Source of the DNA: Clostridium beijerinckii
GTDB taxonomy: Bacteria; Bacillota; Clostridia; Clostridiales; Clostridiaceae
Direction of reading: 5' to 3'
DNA: 64,000 nt
NCBI RefSeq assembly: GCF_036699995.1
Contig: NZ_CP144906.1
Coordinates: 328,501 to 392,500, forward strand
The notes under the pieces are model-generated. The model made no database searches, was not told the origin of the DNA, and saw nothing but the letters and a program-made list of their open reading frames with translations. Within the stretch, counting starts at the first letter, position 1. Every line of letters begins with the position of its first letter. Made by a program: the position numbers and the translations under genes. Shown piece by piece: positions 44,370-50,916 of this stretch.

Positions 44370-44444
44370 AGGGATATCGCCAAGCGGTAAGGCAATGGAC
44401 TTTGACTCCATTATTCGTAGGTTCGAATCCTGCTATCCCTGCCA
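44370..44444 (+). tRNA. tRNA-Gln(TTG), copy 1
   Basis: Acceptor AGGGATA/TATCCCT, anticodon loop CTTTGAC, discriminator G, encoded CCA. Confidence 0.95.
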
Positions 44445-44451
44445 TTATTTT

Positions 44452-44527
44452 GGTTCACTAGCTCAGTCGGTAGAGCACATGACTTTTAATCATGGTGTCC
44501 CGGGTTCGATTCCCGGGTGAGCCACCA
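44452..44527 (+). tRNA. tRNA-Lys(TTT), copy 1
   Basis: Acceptor GGTTCAC/GTGAGCC with a G-T pair, anticodon loop CTTTTAA, encoded CCA. Confidence 0.95.
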
Positions 44528-44544
44528 AATTCATAAAAACTTAT

Positions 44545-44629
44545 GCAGGTGTGGCGGAATTGGCAGACGCACTAGACTTAGGATCTAGCGCCTAACGGTG
44601 TAAGAGTTCGACTCTCTTCATCTGCACCA
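44545..44629 (+). tRNA. tRNA-Leu(TAG), copy 1
   Basis: 85 bases with the long variable arm of class II tRNAs. Anticodon loop CTTAGGA. The acceptor starts GCAGGTG where copy 2 has GCAGATG; the T-stem also differs between copies but still pairs. Confidence 0.95.
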
Positions 44630-44634
44630 AATGA

Positions 44635-44709
44635 GCGGAAATGACTCAACGGTAGAGTGCCACCTTGCCAAGGTGGAGGCTGCGGGTTCGAATCCCGTTT
44701 TCCGCTCCA
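44635..44709 (+). tRNA. tRNA-Gly(GCC), copy 1
   Basis: Acceptor GCGGAAA/TTTCCGC, anticodon loop TTGCCAA, encoded CCA. Confidence 0.95.
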
Positions 44710-44734
44710 TACATGAAATAATATAAATAAATAT

Positions 44735-44808
44735 GCGGGTATCGTATATCGGTAATACTCCAGCCTTCCAAGCTGGAAAGGTGGGTTCGATTCCCACTAC
44801 CCGCTCCA
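44735..44808 (+). tRNA. tRNA-Gly(TCC), copy 3
   Basis: Same sequence as copies 1 and 2; last member of the first Gln-Lys-Leu-Gly-Gly block. Confidence 0.96.
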
Positions 44809-44813
44809 ATTAT

Positions 44814-44889
44814 GCGTGATTAGCTCAGTTGGTAGAGCACCTGACTCTTAATCAGGGTGTCCAGGGTTCGAATCCCTGATGACGCACCA
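44814..44889 (+). tRNA. tRNA-Lys(CTT)
   Basis: Anticodon loop CTCTTAA. The acceptor GCGTGAT/ATGACGC has a G-G mismatch at 5-68; a C at position 5 would pair perfectly. All other stems are intact and CCA is encoded. Confidence 0.92.
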
Positions 44890-44946
44890 TAGTAAGTTTA
44901 TTATTTACTTAAATTATGTGGGATAACATGTGGTTCATTCCATTAT

Positions 44947-45021
44947 AGGGATATCGCCAAGCGGTAAGGCAATGGACTTTGACTCCATTATTCGTAGGTT
45001 CGAATCCTGCTATCCCTGCCA
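44947..45021 (+). tRNA. tRNA-Gln(TTG), copy 2
   Basis: Identical to 44370-44444; begins the second Gln-Lys-Leu-Gly-Gly block. Confidence 0.95.
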
Positions 45022-45028
45022 TTATTTT

Positions 45029-45104
45029 GGTTCACTAGCTCAGTCGGTAGAGCACATGACTTTTAATCATGGTGTCCCGGGTTCGATTCCCGGGTGAGCC
45101 ACCA
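45029..45104 (+). tRNA. tRNA-Lys(TTT), copy 2
   Basis: Identical to 44452-44527. Confidence 0.95.
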
Positions 45105-45113
45105 ATTGTATAT

Positions 45114-45198
45114 GCAGATGTGGCGGAATTGGCAGACGCACTAGACTTAGGATCTAGCGCCTTACGGTGTGGGGGTTCGACTCCCTTCATCTGCACCA
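45114..45198 (+). tRNA. tRNA-Leu(TAG), copy 2
   Basis: Anticodon loop CTTAGGA. Differs from copy 1 in the acceptor, variable arm and T-stem, with pairing kept. Confidence 0.95.
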
Positions 45199-45203
45199 AA
45201 TGA

Positions 45204-45278
45204 GCGGAAATGACTCAACGGTAGAGTGCCACCTTGCCAAGGTGGAGGCTGCGGGTTCGAATCCCGTTTTCCGCTCCA
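45204..45278 (+). tRNA. tRNA-Gly(GCC), copy 2
   Basis: Identical to 44635-44709. Confidence 0.95.
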
Positions 45279-45303
45279 TACATGAAATAATATAAATAAA
45301 TAC

Positions 45304-45377
45304 GCGGGTATCGTATATCGGTAATACTCCAGCCTTCCAAGCTGGAAAGGTGGGTTCGATTCCCACTACCCGCTCCA
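45304..45377 (+). tRNA. tRNA-Gly(TCC), copy 4
   Basis: Identical to the other three copies; the cluster terminator follows at once. Confidence 0.96.
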
Positions 45378-45405
45378 AAAAACAACTGATTTCAGTTGTT
45401 TTTAT
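45378..45405 (+). terminator. Terminator of the main tRNA cluster
   Basis: AACAACTGA (45381-45389) pairs with TCAGTTGTT (45392-45400), flanked by A's and T's. It separates the cluster from the last tRNA-Arg. Confidence 0.88.
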
Positions 45406-45423
45406 TTATATAAAAATGAATAT

Positions 45424-45500
45424 GCACTTGTAGTTCAGTTGGATAGAGCGTTGGACTTCGAATCCAGAAGTCGTGGGTTCGAATCCCACCAAGTGTACCA
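45424..45500 (+). tRNA. tRNA-Arg(TCG)
   Basis: Anticodon loop CTTCGAA. Acceptor GCACTTG/CAAGTGT, so position 1-72 is a G-T wobble; CCA is encoded. It lies after the cluster terminator, and the phage integrase ends 55 bases downstream. Confidence 0.93.
45455..45500. other. Probable phage attachment site (attL) in tRNA-Arg
   Basis: The prophage begins directly after this tRNA, and tyrosine integrases commonly use the anticodon-to-3'-end part of a tRNA gene as the core. The exact core cannot be set because the right end of the prophage is outside the window. The unusual U72 may come from the phage copy of the tRNA end. Confidence 0.6.
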
Positions 45501-45554
45501 TAAGCGTTGATACTACTGGGATTGTGAAAATGTTTGAATTAATATTTAGCTGTA

Positions 45555-46727
45555 TTAACACATTTTTAACACATTAAGAATATCAATGCTTTTTTCTTTT
45601 TCTTTCTTTAACACATGGGTATAAGTATTTGCTGTTATTTCTATGCTGCTGTGGCCTAATAAAGTTGATACTGTTTTTAATGGTAATTCAGCTTCAAATT
45701 GACGTGTTGCATATGTATGTCTTAAAGCATGAAATTTTATATACCTTACTCCAATCTTTTTTAAATATCTCTTCCAACTTCTACTTAAATTACTACTATC
45801 AATTAGATTTCCATTTTCAGTTAAAAAAATAAAGCCTTCATTTTCTCTATTATAACTTTCACCGATTTTTAATTTATTTTCATTTTGTTTGATTTTTATT
45901 CTCTCAAATATAGGTTTTAATGATTCTGGTAGTGGAATGCTTCTTACAGATCCTTTTGTTTTCGGAATTTGTACTATTGTTTCATATTTTCTATTTCCAT
46001 CTTTATCAATAACAGCTACAGTTGAAACAGTTCTACTAATATTAATTTCCATAGCATCCGAATCTAAATCACTCCATTTAAGGCCCAGACATTCACCACG
46101 TCTTATTCCAGTAGAAATGCAGACAGTTGCTATATCTTTTATTATAGAGTTCTTAGAATAGCTAAGAATAGCTATTAGTTCCTCATCAGTAAAAACTTCC
46201 ACTTCATTATTATTAATCTCAACTTCACCGGGAATGACAATTTGGCCGATGCAAGGATTTTTTAGTAAGTAACCTTCATTCACTGCATAAGTAAAAAAAT
46301 GTTTTAGTAACTTATTTAGATTAAATATTTGACTAGTAGTTTTTCCATTTTTAAATAGTTTGTTATAGTATTTTTGAATTTGTAAAGACTTAATATCATT
46401 TAATGGCAAAGAAGCGATAGGAGAGCTCTTTATATAATTTCTATATATACCTTCATATCTCTCAAATGTAGTTGGTTTAATTTTATTGGACATATTTATT
46501 ACTTCAAATAACCAATTGCTCATTGTAGAACTTAAATAAGCATTTTTATCTACAATTAATCCTTGCTTTAAGCTATCTTTATATTCTTCTAGTTTTTTTT
46601 CGGCCTCCTTTTTGTTTTTTCCATAGAAAAACTTTCTTATAAGCTTCCCATTAGCATCTCTCCCAAATGAAGCTGATACTCTAAAATAATCTTTCCCATT
46701 CATTTTATAGTTTGTTTTCACTGCCAT
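45555..46727 (-). CDS. int: Phage tyrosine integrase
   Basis: A 390-residue site-specific recombinase. The N-terminal arm-binding domain (1-65, NYKMNGKDYFRVSASFGRDA) is followed by a SAM-like core-binding domain and the catalytic domain: Arg in STGIRRGECLGLKWSD, His-x-x-Arg in HALRHTYATRQF, and LGHSSIEITANTYTHV with the second His and nucleophile Tyr. It carries out integration and excision at the adjacent tRNA-Arg. AAAGGATG precedes the ATG on the minus strand. It is transcribed toward the tRNA, the normal arrangement at an attachment site. Confidence 0.95.
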   Translation of the reverse strand: MAVKTNYKMNGKDYFRVSASFGRDANGKLIRKFFYGKNKKEAEKKLEEYKDSLKQGLIVDKNAYLSSTMSNWLFEVINMSNKIKPTTFERYEGIYRNYIKSSPIASLPLNDIKSLQIQKYYNKLFKNGKTTSQIFNLNKLLKHFFTYAVNEGYLLKNPCIGQIVIPGEVEINNNEVEVFTDEELIAILSYSKNSIIKDIATVCISTGIRRGECLGLKWSDLDSDAMEINISRTVSTVAVIDKDGNRKYETIVQIPKTKGSVRSIPLPESLKPIFERIKIKQNENKLKIGESYNRENEGFIFLTENGNLIDSSNLSRSWKRYLKKIGVRYIKFHALRHTYATRQFEAELPLKTVSTLLGHSSIEITANTYTHVLKKEKEKSIDILNVLKMC

Positions 46728-46793
46728 AAAATCATCCTTTCGTAGAATTTATATAAATATTTATAAATCAACCAATTGAAATAATCAACTGGA

Positions 46794-47297
46794 TTATTTG
46801 CCATTATAATTGAATAGACCATCAATATCTTTATATATACCAAAACTAGGTTCCAATTGTATATAATAATTACCGACTGGTATACCTAATCCATATTGTT
46901 TTCTTAGATCCTCTATTATGGTATAAAAGGTATCCACTGTAACATGAACATATTCAGCCAATTCATATATATTTGTTGCACCATTCCTCATGGCATTAAC
47001 AATATCTATAGGCTCCACTAAAGTTTTAAAACCATCTCTGCGAGCAACTAATTCAAGTTTTTTATTTCTAATGTCATCTAAATTTGTTATGTTGCCATAA
47101 GTAGTATGATGATGACCTAATTCTTCCGCAAGTACTTCATGCTTTTCAATATCTGTTATATTTGAATTAATAATAATAATGCTCTCATTTTTATTATTAA
47201 GATATTTACCACATTTTTTATTAGTGCCAAGATCAACTTCAATAACTTCAACACCTTGATCTTCAGCTTCAATTAAAAGTTTTTCGTATTTCGTCAA
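46794..47297 (-). CDS. ImmA/IrrE-family metallopeptidase
   Basis: A 167-residue protein. A TTG at 47306 overlaps the GGAG site, so the TTG at 47297, nine bases from it, is the better start. The zinc-binding motif is HEVLAEELGHHHTTYGNI, the phage-type variant of this family. In ICEBs1 and related prophages ImmA cleaves the repressor ImmR on induction. Here it lies 15 bases after the repressor gene on the same strand, so the pair likely forms the induction switch. Confidence 0.88.
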   Translation of the reverse strand: MTKYEKLLIEAEDQGVEVIEVDLGTNKKCGKYLNNKNESIIIINSNITDIEKHEVLAEELGHHHTTYGNITNLDDIRNKKLELVARRDGFKTLVEPIDIVNAMRNGATNIYELAEYVHVTVDTFYTIIEDLRKQYGLGIPVGNYYIQLEPSFGIYKDIDGLFNYNGK

Positions 47298-47312
47298 TGC
47301 AATCAACTCCAG

Positions 47313-48128
47313 TTATTTACGTTTCCTATTTAATGCTTCTAATATTTTTTTATCTGCTTCTCGTTTTTCTTCAGCTGTTAAATTATCATCGTGTGCAGCT
47401 ATTGTTGTATAACGGTTAACTAAAGATTCAGGATCTTCCATAAGTGGAGCTCTGAATTTATCAATGCTGATTTCATTATCAGTATATTTTGGTGTATCTA
47501 TCAAATCATTACTGTACTCAATCAATTTATGTTTACCAACTTCGTTTAATTTATGGAAGTTTGATAATAATTTATCTTCTATATCTAAAAAGCCTGAGTT
47601 AATTTTTAAATATTTTTCATGTGTAATTTTATGTTTATGATAGTCTTCATATTTGAGGGGTTCATAAGTTAATCCGCAAATGGGACACTTAGTAATTTCT
47701 TTATCATTGTAAAGAAAATCAAAAGATACATTAAAAAATACAGCAATTTTATGTGCCAATTCTGGGCTGGCACCAATCTCAAGTTTCTCAAGTTTACTAA
47801 TAACATCAGAATCTAAGTTTAATATTTTAGACAATTCTTCTTGAGTAAGTTTATTTATATCTCTAAGATTTTTTAATTTTTCACAATTAATGCAAAATTC
47901 AAATGCAATATTATCACTTAAAATAGATGTAGGTACATTAAAAACATTTGCAATTTTGCTTATTAATTCATTATTGGGTCTTGTTCTACCACTTTCAATG
48001 TCACCTATATATCCTCTTGAAATCCCTAATGCATCGGCTAAATCTTTCTGAAGAAATCTTCTGCCTATTTTTAAACTGTGTTCACTTCTTAATTGTTTTA
48101 TTTTAAGTCCAAGTAATTTACTATTCAC
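47313..48128 (-). CDS. Phage repressor with two XRE helix-turn-helix domains
   Basis: A 271-residue protein; the GTG start has AAGGAG eight bases upstream. The first XRE domain is at about 8-70 (QKDLADALGISRGYIGDIESGRTRP) and a second, more degenerate one at about 85-145 (TQEELSKILNLDSDVISKLEKL). Then a short Cys2-His2-like element CPICG...HKHKITH (about 152-175) and a charged C-terminal region that may be the ImmA target. It probably maintains lysogeny by binding the TGACGTAA operators upstream of its own gene and the rightward early genes. Confidence 0.88.
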   Translation of the reverse strand: MNSKLLGLKIKQLRSEHSLKIGRRFLQKDLADALGISRGYIGDIESGRTRPNNELISKIANVFNVPTSILSDNIAFEFCINCEKLKNLRDINKLTQEELSKILNLDSDVISKLEKLEIGASPELAHKIAVFFNVSFDFLYNDKEITKCPICGLTYEPLKYEDYHKHKITHEKYLKINSGFLDIEDKLLSNFHKLNEVGKHKLIEYSNDLIDTPKYTDNEISIDKFRAPLMEDPESLVNRYTTIAAHDDNLTAEEKREADKKILEALNRKRK

Positions 48129-48158
48129 GACAAAAACTCCTTTTTAATAATTAACGTT

Positions 48159-48187
48159 ATTATACGTCTTTTACGTCATTATGTCAA
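48159..48187 (-). promoter_or_regulatory. Promoter of the repressor gene
   Basis: On the minus strand TTGACA (48187-48182), exactly 17 bases, TATAAT (48164-48159). A TTACGTCA operator (48171-48178) lies in the spacer, suggesting autoregulation. Confidence 0.82.
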
Positions 48188-48294
48188 TAAATCAATGGAA
48201 TAAATAGAGAATAAAAGCAATACATTGATAAAATTGGTATAATGACGTAATATGACGTAAAGATATCGTTGCTATTATAAACATTATGACGTAA
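48171..48294. promoter_or_regulatory. Cluster of repressor operators (TGACGTAA)
   Basis: Exact TGACGTAA at 48243-48250, 48253-48260 and 48287-48294, and its complement TTACGTCA at 48171-48178. Weaker relatives lie at about 48151-48170. The first rightward copy abuts the extended -10 of the early promoter. Confidence 0.8.
48235..48243 (+). promoter_or_regulatory. Early rightward phage promoter (extended -10)
   Basis: TGGTATAAT is an extended -10 with no good -35. Two operator copies follow immediately, so the repressor would block it. Confidence 0.7.
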
Positions 48295-48345
48295 TATGTA
48301 CTTGTAAGCAAAAAACATGCAAGTAAGCAAACGAAGAGGTGGAGA

Positions 48346-48573
48346 ATGATGTCAGATTTAATTAGAAATTTAACTTGGAACAAAAAGATGGAAGTTTTAA
48401 GAACCATTAAGGGATGGAGTCAAGAAGAAACAGCAGAAAAGTGTTTCACCGGGCAAAGAGCTTACTGGGGATGGGAAAAGGGAATTGTATATCCTCGAAA
48501 AAATAGTAGACGAGCCATAGCTCAAGCCTTTGGGGTTAGTGAAAAAGAAATATTCGAAAAGATGGAGACTTAG
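48346..48573 (+). CDS. Cro-like HTH protein
   Basis: A 75-residue XRE-family protein (LRTIKGWSQEETAEKCFTGQRAYWGWEKGIVYPRKNSRRAIAQA). ATGs at 48346 and 48349 are both possible after AGGTGGAG. It is the first rightward gene after the operator region, the position of Cro in lambdoid switches, so it probably competes with the repressor. It may instead be a minor early activator. Confidence 0.82.
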   Translation: MMSDLIRNLTWNKKMEVLRTIKGWSQEETAEKCFTGQRAYWGWEKGIVYPRKNSRRAIAQAFGVSEKEIFEKMET

Positions 48574-48574
48574 G

Positions 48575-48814
48575 ATGGAAGAATTACTAAAAGAAATATT
48601 AACAGTCTTAAAATCAGAAAAACCTCAGAAGATCACTTTTTCAATTCAAGAGGCAGCAACATATATGGGAATAGGACACGAAAAGGTAAGGGAACTTGTT
48701 GAAAAACCAAATACTGATTTTCCATATTTCAAAGTAGGAACAAGAACATCTATTGACAAAAGAGCATTGGATAGATGGATAGAGAAGATTACAGAAGAAC
48801 ATAGACAGATTTAA
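48575..48814 (+). CDS. Excisionase-like / MerR-type HTH protein
   Basis: A 79-residue protein; the start codon follows the stop of the Cro-like gene by one base, with GGAG just upstream, so the two are translationally coupled. The core FSIQEAATYMGIGHEKVRELV...FPYFKVGTRTSIDKRALDRWIEK matches excisionase-family helix-turn-helix proteins. It could assist Int in excision or act as an early regulator; the fold cannot tell these apart. Confidence 0.78.
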   Translation: MEELLKEILTVLKSEKPQKITFSIQEAATYMGIGHEKVRELVEKPNTDFPYFKVGTRTSIDKRALDRWIEKITEEHRQI

Positions 48815-48879
48815 GTAATCTTTAAACATAATTTTGAAAAGGGTAAGTTAGTTAACTAAAAGTTAGGAGGAATTAAAAG

Positions 48880-49329
48880 ATGCCAAAGTTCAGATTTCAC
48901 GTTGATGAAATGAAAAATGTATTAAACTTTGTTGAAATAGAAATGCCTGGACATATTAGAGAAGATGATGCTTTAATTACTAAAATTGAAAAAGAAGAAG
49001 TTACGAGTACATTAGATCTAAAAAGAAAATTAGAAGCTCAAGGAGTAAAAGTAACAAGTTTTAGCCTAAACAATAAATCCTTTTACAGAAAAGCTGAAGT
49101 TCTTGAAATTGAAGAGTTGGAAGAACCTCGAAAGCAAGAAACCATATTCCAATGTAGAGCCTGTGATTTAACAAAAGAGAGTATTGAACAAGCCATTGAG
49201 GAATTAAGAGAAAAAATGTATGCCAGTATTGATTCTAATGAAAGGCAATCAAATGAGACTATACAAGTAAGTCAGGATTTAGATATTTTAATCGTATCCC
49301 ATATGAAAATGCAACTTGGAGGGAGGTGA
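48880..49329 (+). CDS. Phage protein with a C-terminal Spo0E-like phosphatase domain
   Basis: A 149-residue protein starting MPKFRFHVDEMKNVLNFVEI after a clear TTAGGAGG. Residues 1-95 are of unknown type with a CRAC pair at 92-95. Residues 99-146 read ESIEQAIEELREKMYASID then ...VSQDLDILIVSHMKMQLG, which fits the Spo0E family of small two-helix aspartyl-phosphate phosphatases; the signature SQ(E/D)LD is at 131-135. In spore formers these dephosphorylate Spo0A~P and delay sporulation. In a prophage it could tune host sporulation. The family match is read by eye and needs a profile search. Confidence 0.65.
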   Translation: MPKFRFHVDEMKNVLNFVEIEMPGHIREDDALITKIEKEEVTSTLDLKRKLEAQGVKVTSFSLNNKSFYRKAEVLEIEELEEPRKQETIFQCRACDLTKESIEQAIEELREKMYASIDSNERQSNETIQVSQDLDILIVSHMKMQLGGR

Positions 49330-49478
49330 ACAAAGTTGAAACGTGGACAAGCAAGGATAGAGTACCAGGACATAGAAAGATGGTAAGCTCTTATGATAAA
49401 GAACGTTCTGAGAAAGAACTTCAAAAGTTACCAAAAGAAAAAAGCTATAAGGATACCGACCAAAGTAATCCATTATAG
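49326..49478 (+). CDS. Small phage protein, 50 residues
   Basis: GTG 49326 overlaps the stop of the Spo0E-like gene (GTGA) with GGAGGGAG just before it, so it is translationally coupled. The product starts MNKVETWTSKDRVPGHRKMV and is highly charged (many Lys/Glu/Asp). No family recognised. The frame is open with a good start signal but short. Confidence 0.5.
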   Translation: MNKVETWTSKDRVPGHRKMVSSYDKERSEKELQKLPKEKSYKDTDQSNPL

Positions 49479-49518
49479 CCATACGTAAATATTCAACTCA
49501 ATTATATCACAAAGGAGT

Positions 49519-49776
49519 GTGATTGCAATTAAAAATTGGCATAAAGAAATTCAGCAAGCAAAAGAAGAAATAATTCAAGCTAAGAAAGATGCTTGGGTGA
49601 ATGAATGGAGATACAAAAATCCAAAAGCCATAGTAGTCCCAGTTCCACCCAATATTGAAATTAAAGCATGGTTTATAGGCCAATGGAACACTGGATTTGT
49701 ATGTGTAGCTATGGATGAACTTATGAAGTTGCCTAAAAAGCAAAGAGAAAAAATTTTAAAGCTGGGAGGGCTATAA
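49519..49776 (+). CDS. Hypothetical phage protein, about 85 residues
   Basis: Open frame reading IAIKNWHKEIQQAKEEIIQA then ...VVPVPPNIEIKAWFIGQWNTG and a basic C-terminus. The N-terminal part looks like a coiled coil. The start is unclear: GTG 49519 sits on top of the AAAGGAG site, and there is no ATG near the N-terminus, so an unusual ATT start at 49522 or 49528 is possible. Function unknown. Confidence 0.6.
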   Translation: MIAIKNWHKEIQQAKEEIIQAKKDAWVNEWRYKNPKAIVVPVPPNIEIKAWFIGQWNTGFVCVAMDELMKLPKKQREKILKLGGL

Positions 49777-49780
49777 GGTT

Positions 49781-50044
49781 ATGAGTAAACAAGTAGCACT
49801 TATTAGATTCACAAGAGGTAGTTTTGACCAAGAATACTCATATTTCACAGACATAGAAGATTTAAAAGAAGGTGACATATTAGTAGTTCCGACGAGCAAT
49901 TCATATTCTATAGGGGTTTTTAGCAGATATTCAAAAAGCAAGATTCATATTGATAAGGCAGAAAAGTGGATTGTTAAAAATATTAATTCAGACATTAAAG
50001 TTTTTGAAGAGAAAATGTTTTTAGAAGATCTAAAAAATGGATAA
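49781..50044 (+). CDS. Hypothetical phage protein, 87 residues
   Basis: Starts MSKQVALIRFTRGSFDQEYS four bases after the previous stop. The sequence has a beta-rich look (DILVVPTSNSYSIGVFSRYS), but no family is recognised. It is part of the tightly packed early operon; the next small gene overlaps its end. Confidence 0.65.
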   Translation: MSKQVALIRFTRGSFDQEYSYFTDIEDLKEGDILVVPTSNSYSIGVFSRYSKSKIHIDKAEKWIVKNINSDIKVFEEKMFLEDLKNG

Positions 50045-50198
50045 AAGGTTAACAAAAGCAGAGTTTATGCAGTTAGTAGTAAATGACTTATATAAGAAGA
50101 AGGCTAAGGAAAGAGAAAAACTTACTGGTGCAGATGCTCATGCAATTCAGAATATAAATAGAATTAAAGATTTCAGGAGGAAAAAATTATGCAAATAG
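50037..50198 (+). CDS. Small basic phage protein, 53 residues
   Basis: ATG 50037 overlaps the end of the previous gene by 8 bases. The product starts MDKRLTKAEFMQLVVNDLYK and is Lys/Arg-rich throughout, ending RIKDFRRKKLCK. It overlaps the start of the next gene by 10 bases. No family recognised; support is from open frame, packing and composition. Confidence 0.5.
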   Translation: MDKRLTKAEFMQLVVNDLYKKKAKEREKLTGADAHAIQNINRIKDFRRKKLCK

Positions 50199-50650
50199 TA
50201 TTAAATTCAATCGAGGAACTAAAGGAATTAACAGCACTTATTAATGGAAATACCCCATCTGTTGTAAATATTGGACAAGCAAAATTGGAGCAACTAAAGA
50301 AAGATATTAAACCCGCAGCTGAAAATCCTAAAAAGGAAAGGGTAGGAAATAAGAAAGAAGAAAAGGTTGATTCAAAGGGTGAAACTCCTAATGTGGAAGT
50401 TGAAGTTACAGGAATAGATACGACTACTGAAGAATTACCGAAGGATGCGGATATTAAGGGAGAAAATACAGCCGATGCTGAAGTTAATATTACTAAGGAA
50501 ATGGTTAGAGAAAAATTTAATCAAGTTGTTAAATCTGGAAAGCAAAAAGAAGCTAAGGCCTTAATTGAAAACCTTGGAGCTAAAAAACTATCTGATGTTA
50601 AACCAGAAGATTATGCAGCTCTTATAAAAGAGGCGGAGGCATTACTATAA
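50189..50650 (+). CDS. Hypothetical phage protein with an acidic linker
   Basis: A 153-residue protein starting MQIVLNSIEELKELTALING after AGGAGG. Residues 1-35 and 105-153 look folded and helical (EMVREKFNQVVKSGKQKEAK then IENLGAKKLSDVKPEDYAAL), joined by a Lys/Glu/Thr-rich linker. The C-terminal part resembles small domains in phage replication-module proteins. Function unknown. Confidence 0.72.
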   Translation: MQIVLNSIEELKELTALINGNTPSVVNIGQAKLEQLKKDIKPAAENPKKERVGNKKEEKVDSKGETPNVEVEVTGIDTTTEELPKDADIKGENTADAEVNITKEMVREKFNQVVKSGKQKEAKALIENLGAKKLSDVKPEDYAALIKEAEALL

Positions 50651-50916
50651 TGGCAAATTTAGTAGGTATAGTAAACAAGCCACAATTTGATGTTGATACA
50701 TTTACTGTTGGTAAGGCTATTCATGTAAAGCAATGGGCCAAGAGTAATGGGTACAAAATAAAGGATTTAGATGGTCTTATAAAAGAGATAGATCCACTTC
50801 GCATACACATATGGTTATTTAATGAAGGCGATGATGATTGTGATTACATTGTAATAACTATATCAGAAGTGGTCAGTGAAGAATACGAATTAACATTAAT
50901 GCAGGAGGTAAAGTAA
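50650..50916 (+). CDS. Hypothetical phage protein, 88 residues
   Basis: Starts MANLVGIVNKPQFDVDTFTVGK; its ATG overlaps the previous stop (TAATG). Ends in an acidic stretch GDDDCDYIVITISEVVSEEYEL. No family recognised. Overlap on both sides (ATG of the next gene overlaps its stop) marks it as part of a coupled set. Confidence 0.7.
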   Translation: MANLVGIVNKPQFDVDTFTVGKAIHVKQWAKSNGYKIKDLDGLIKEIDPLRIHIWLFNEGDDDCDYIVITISEVVSEEYELTLMQEVK

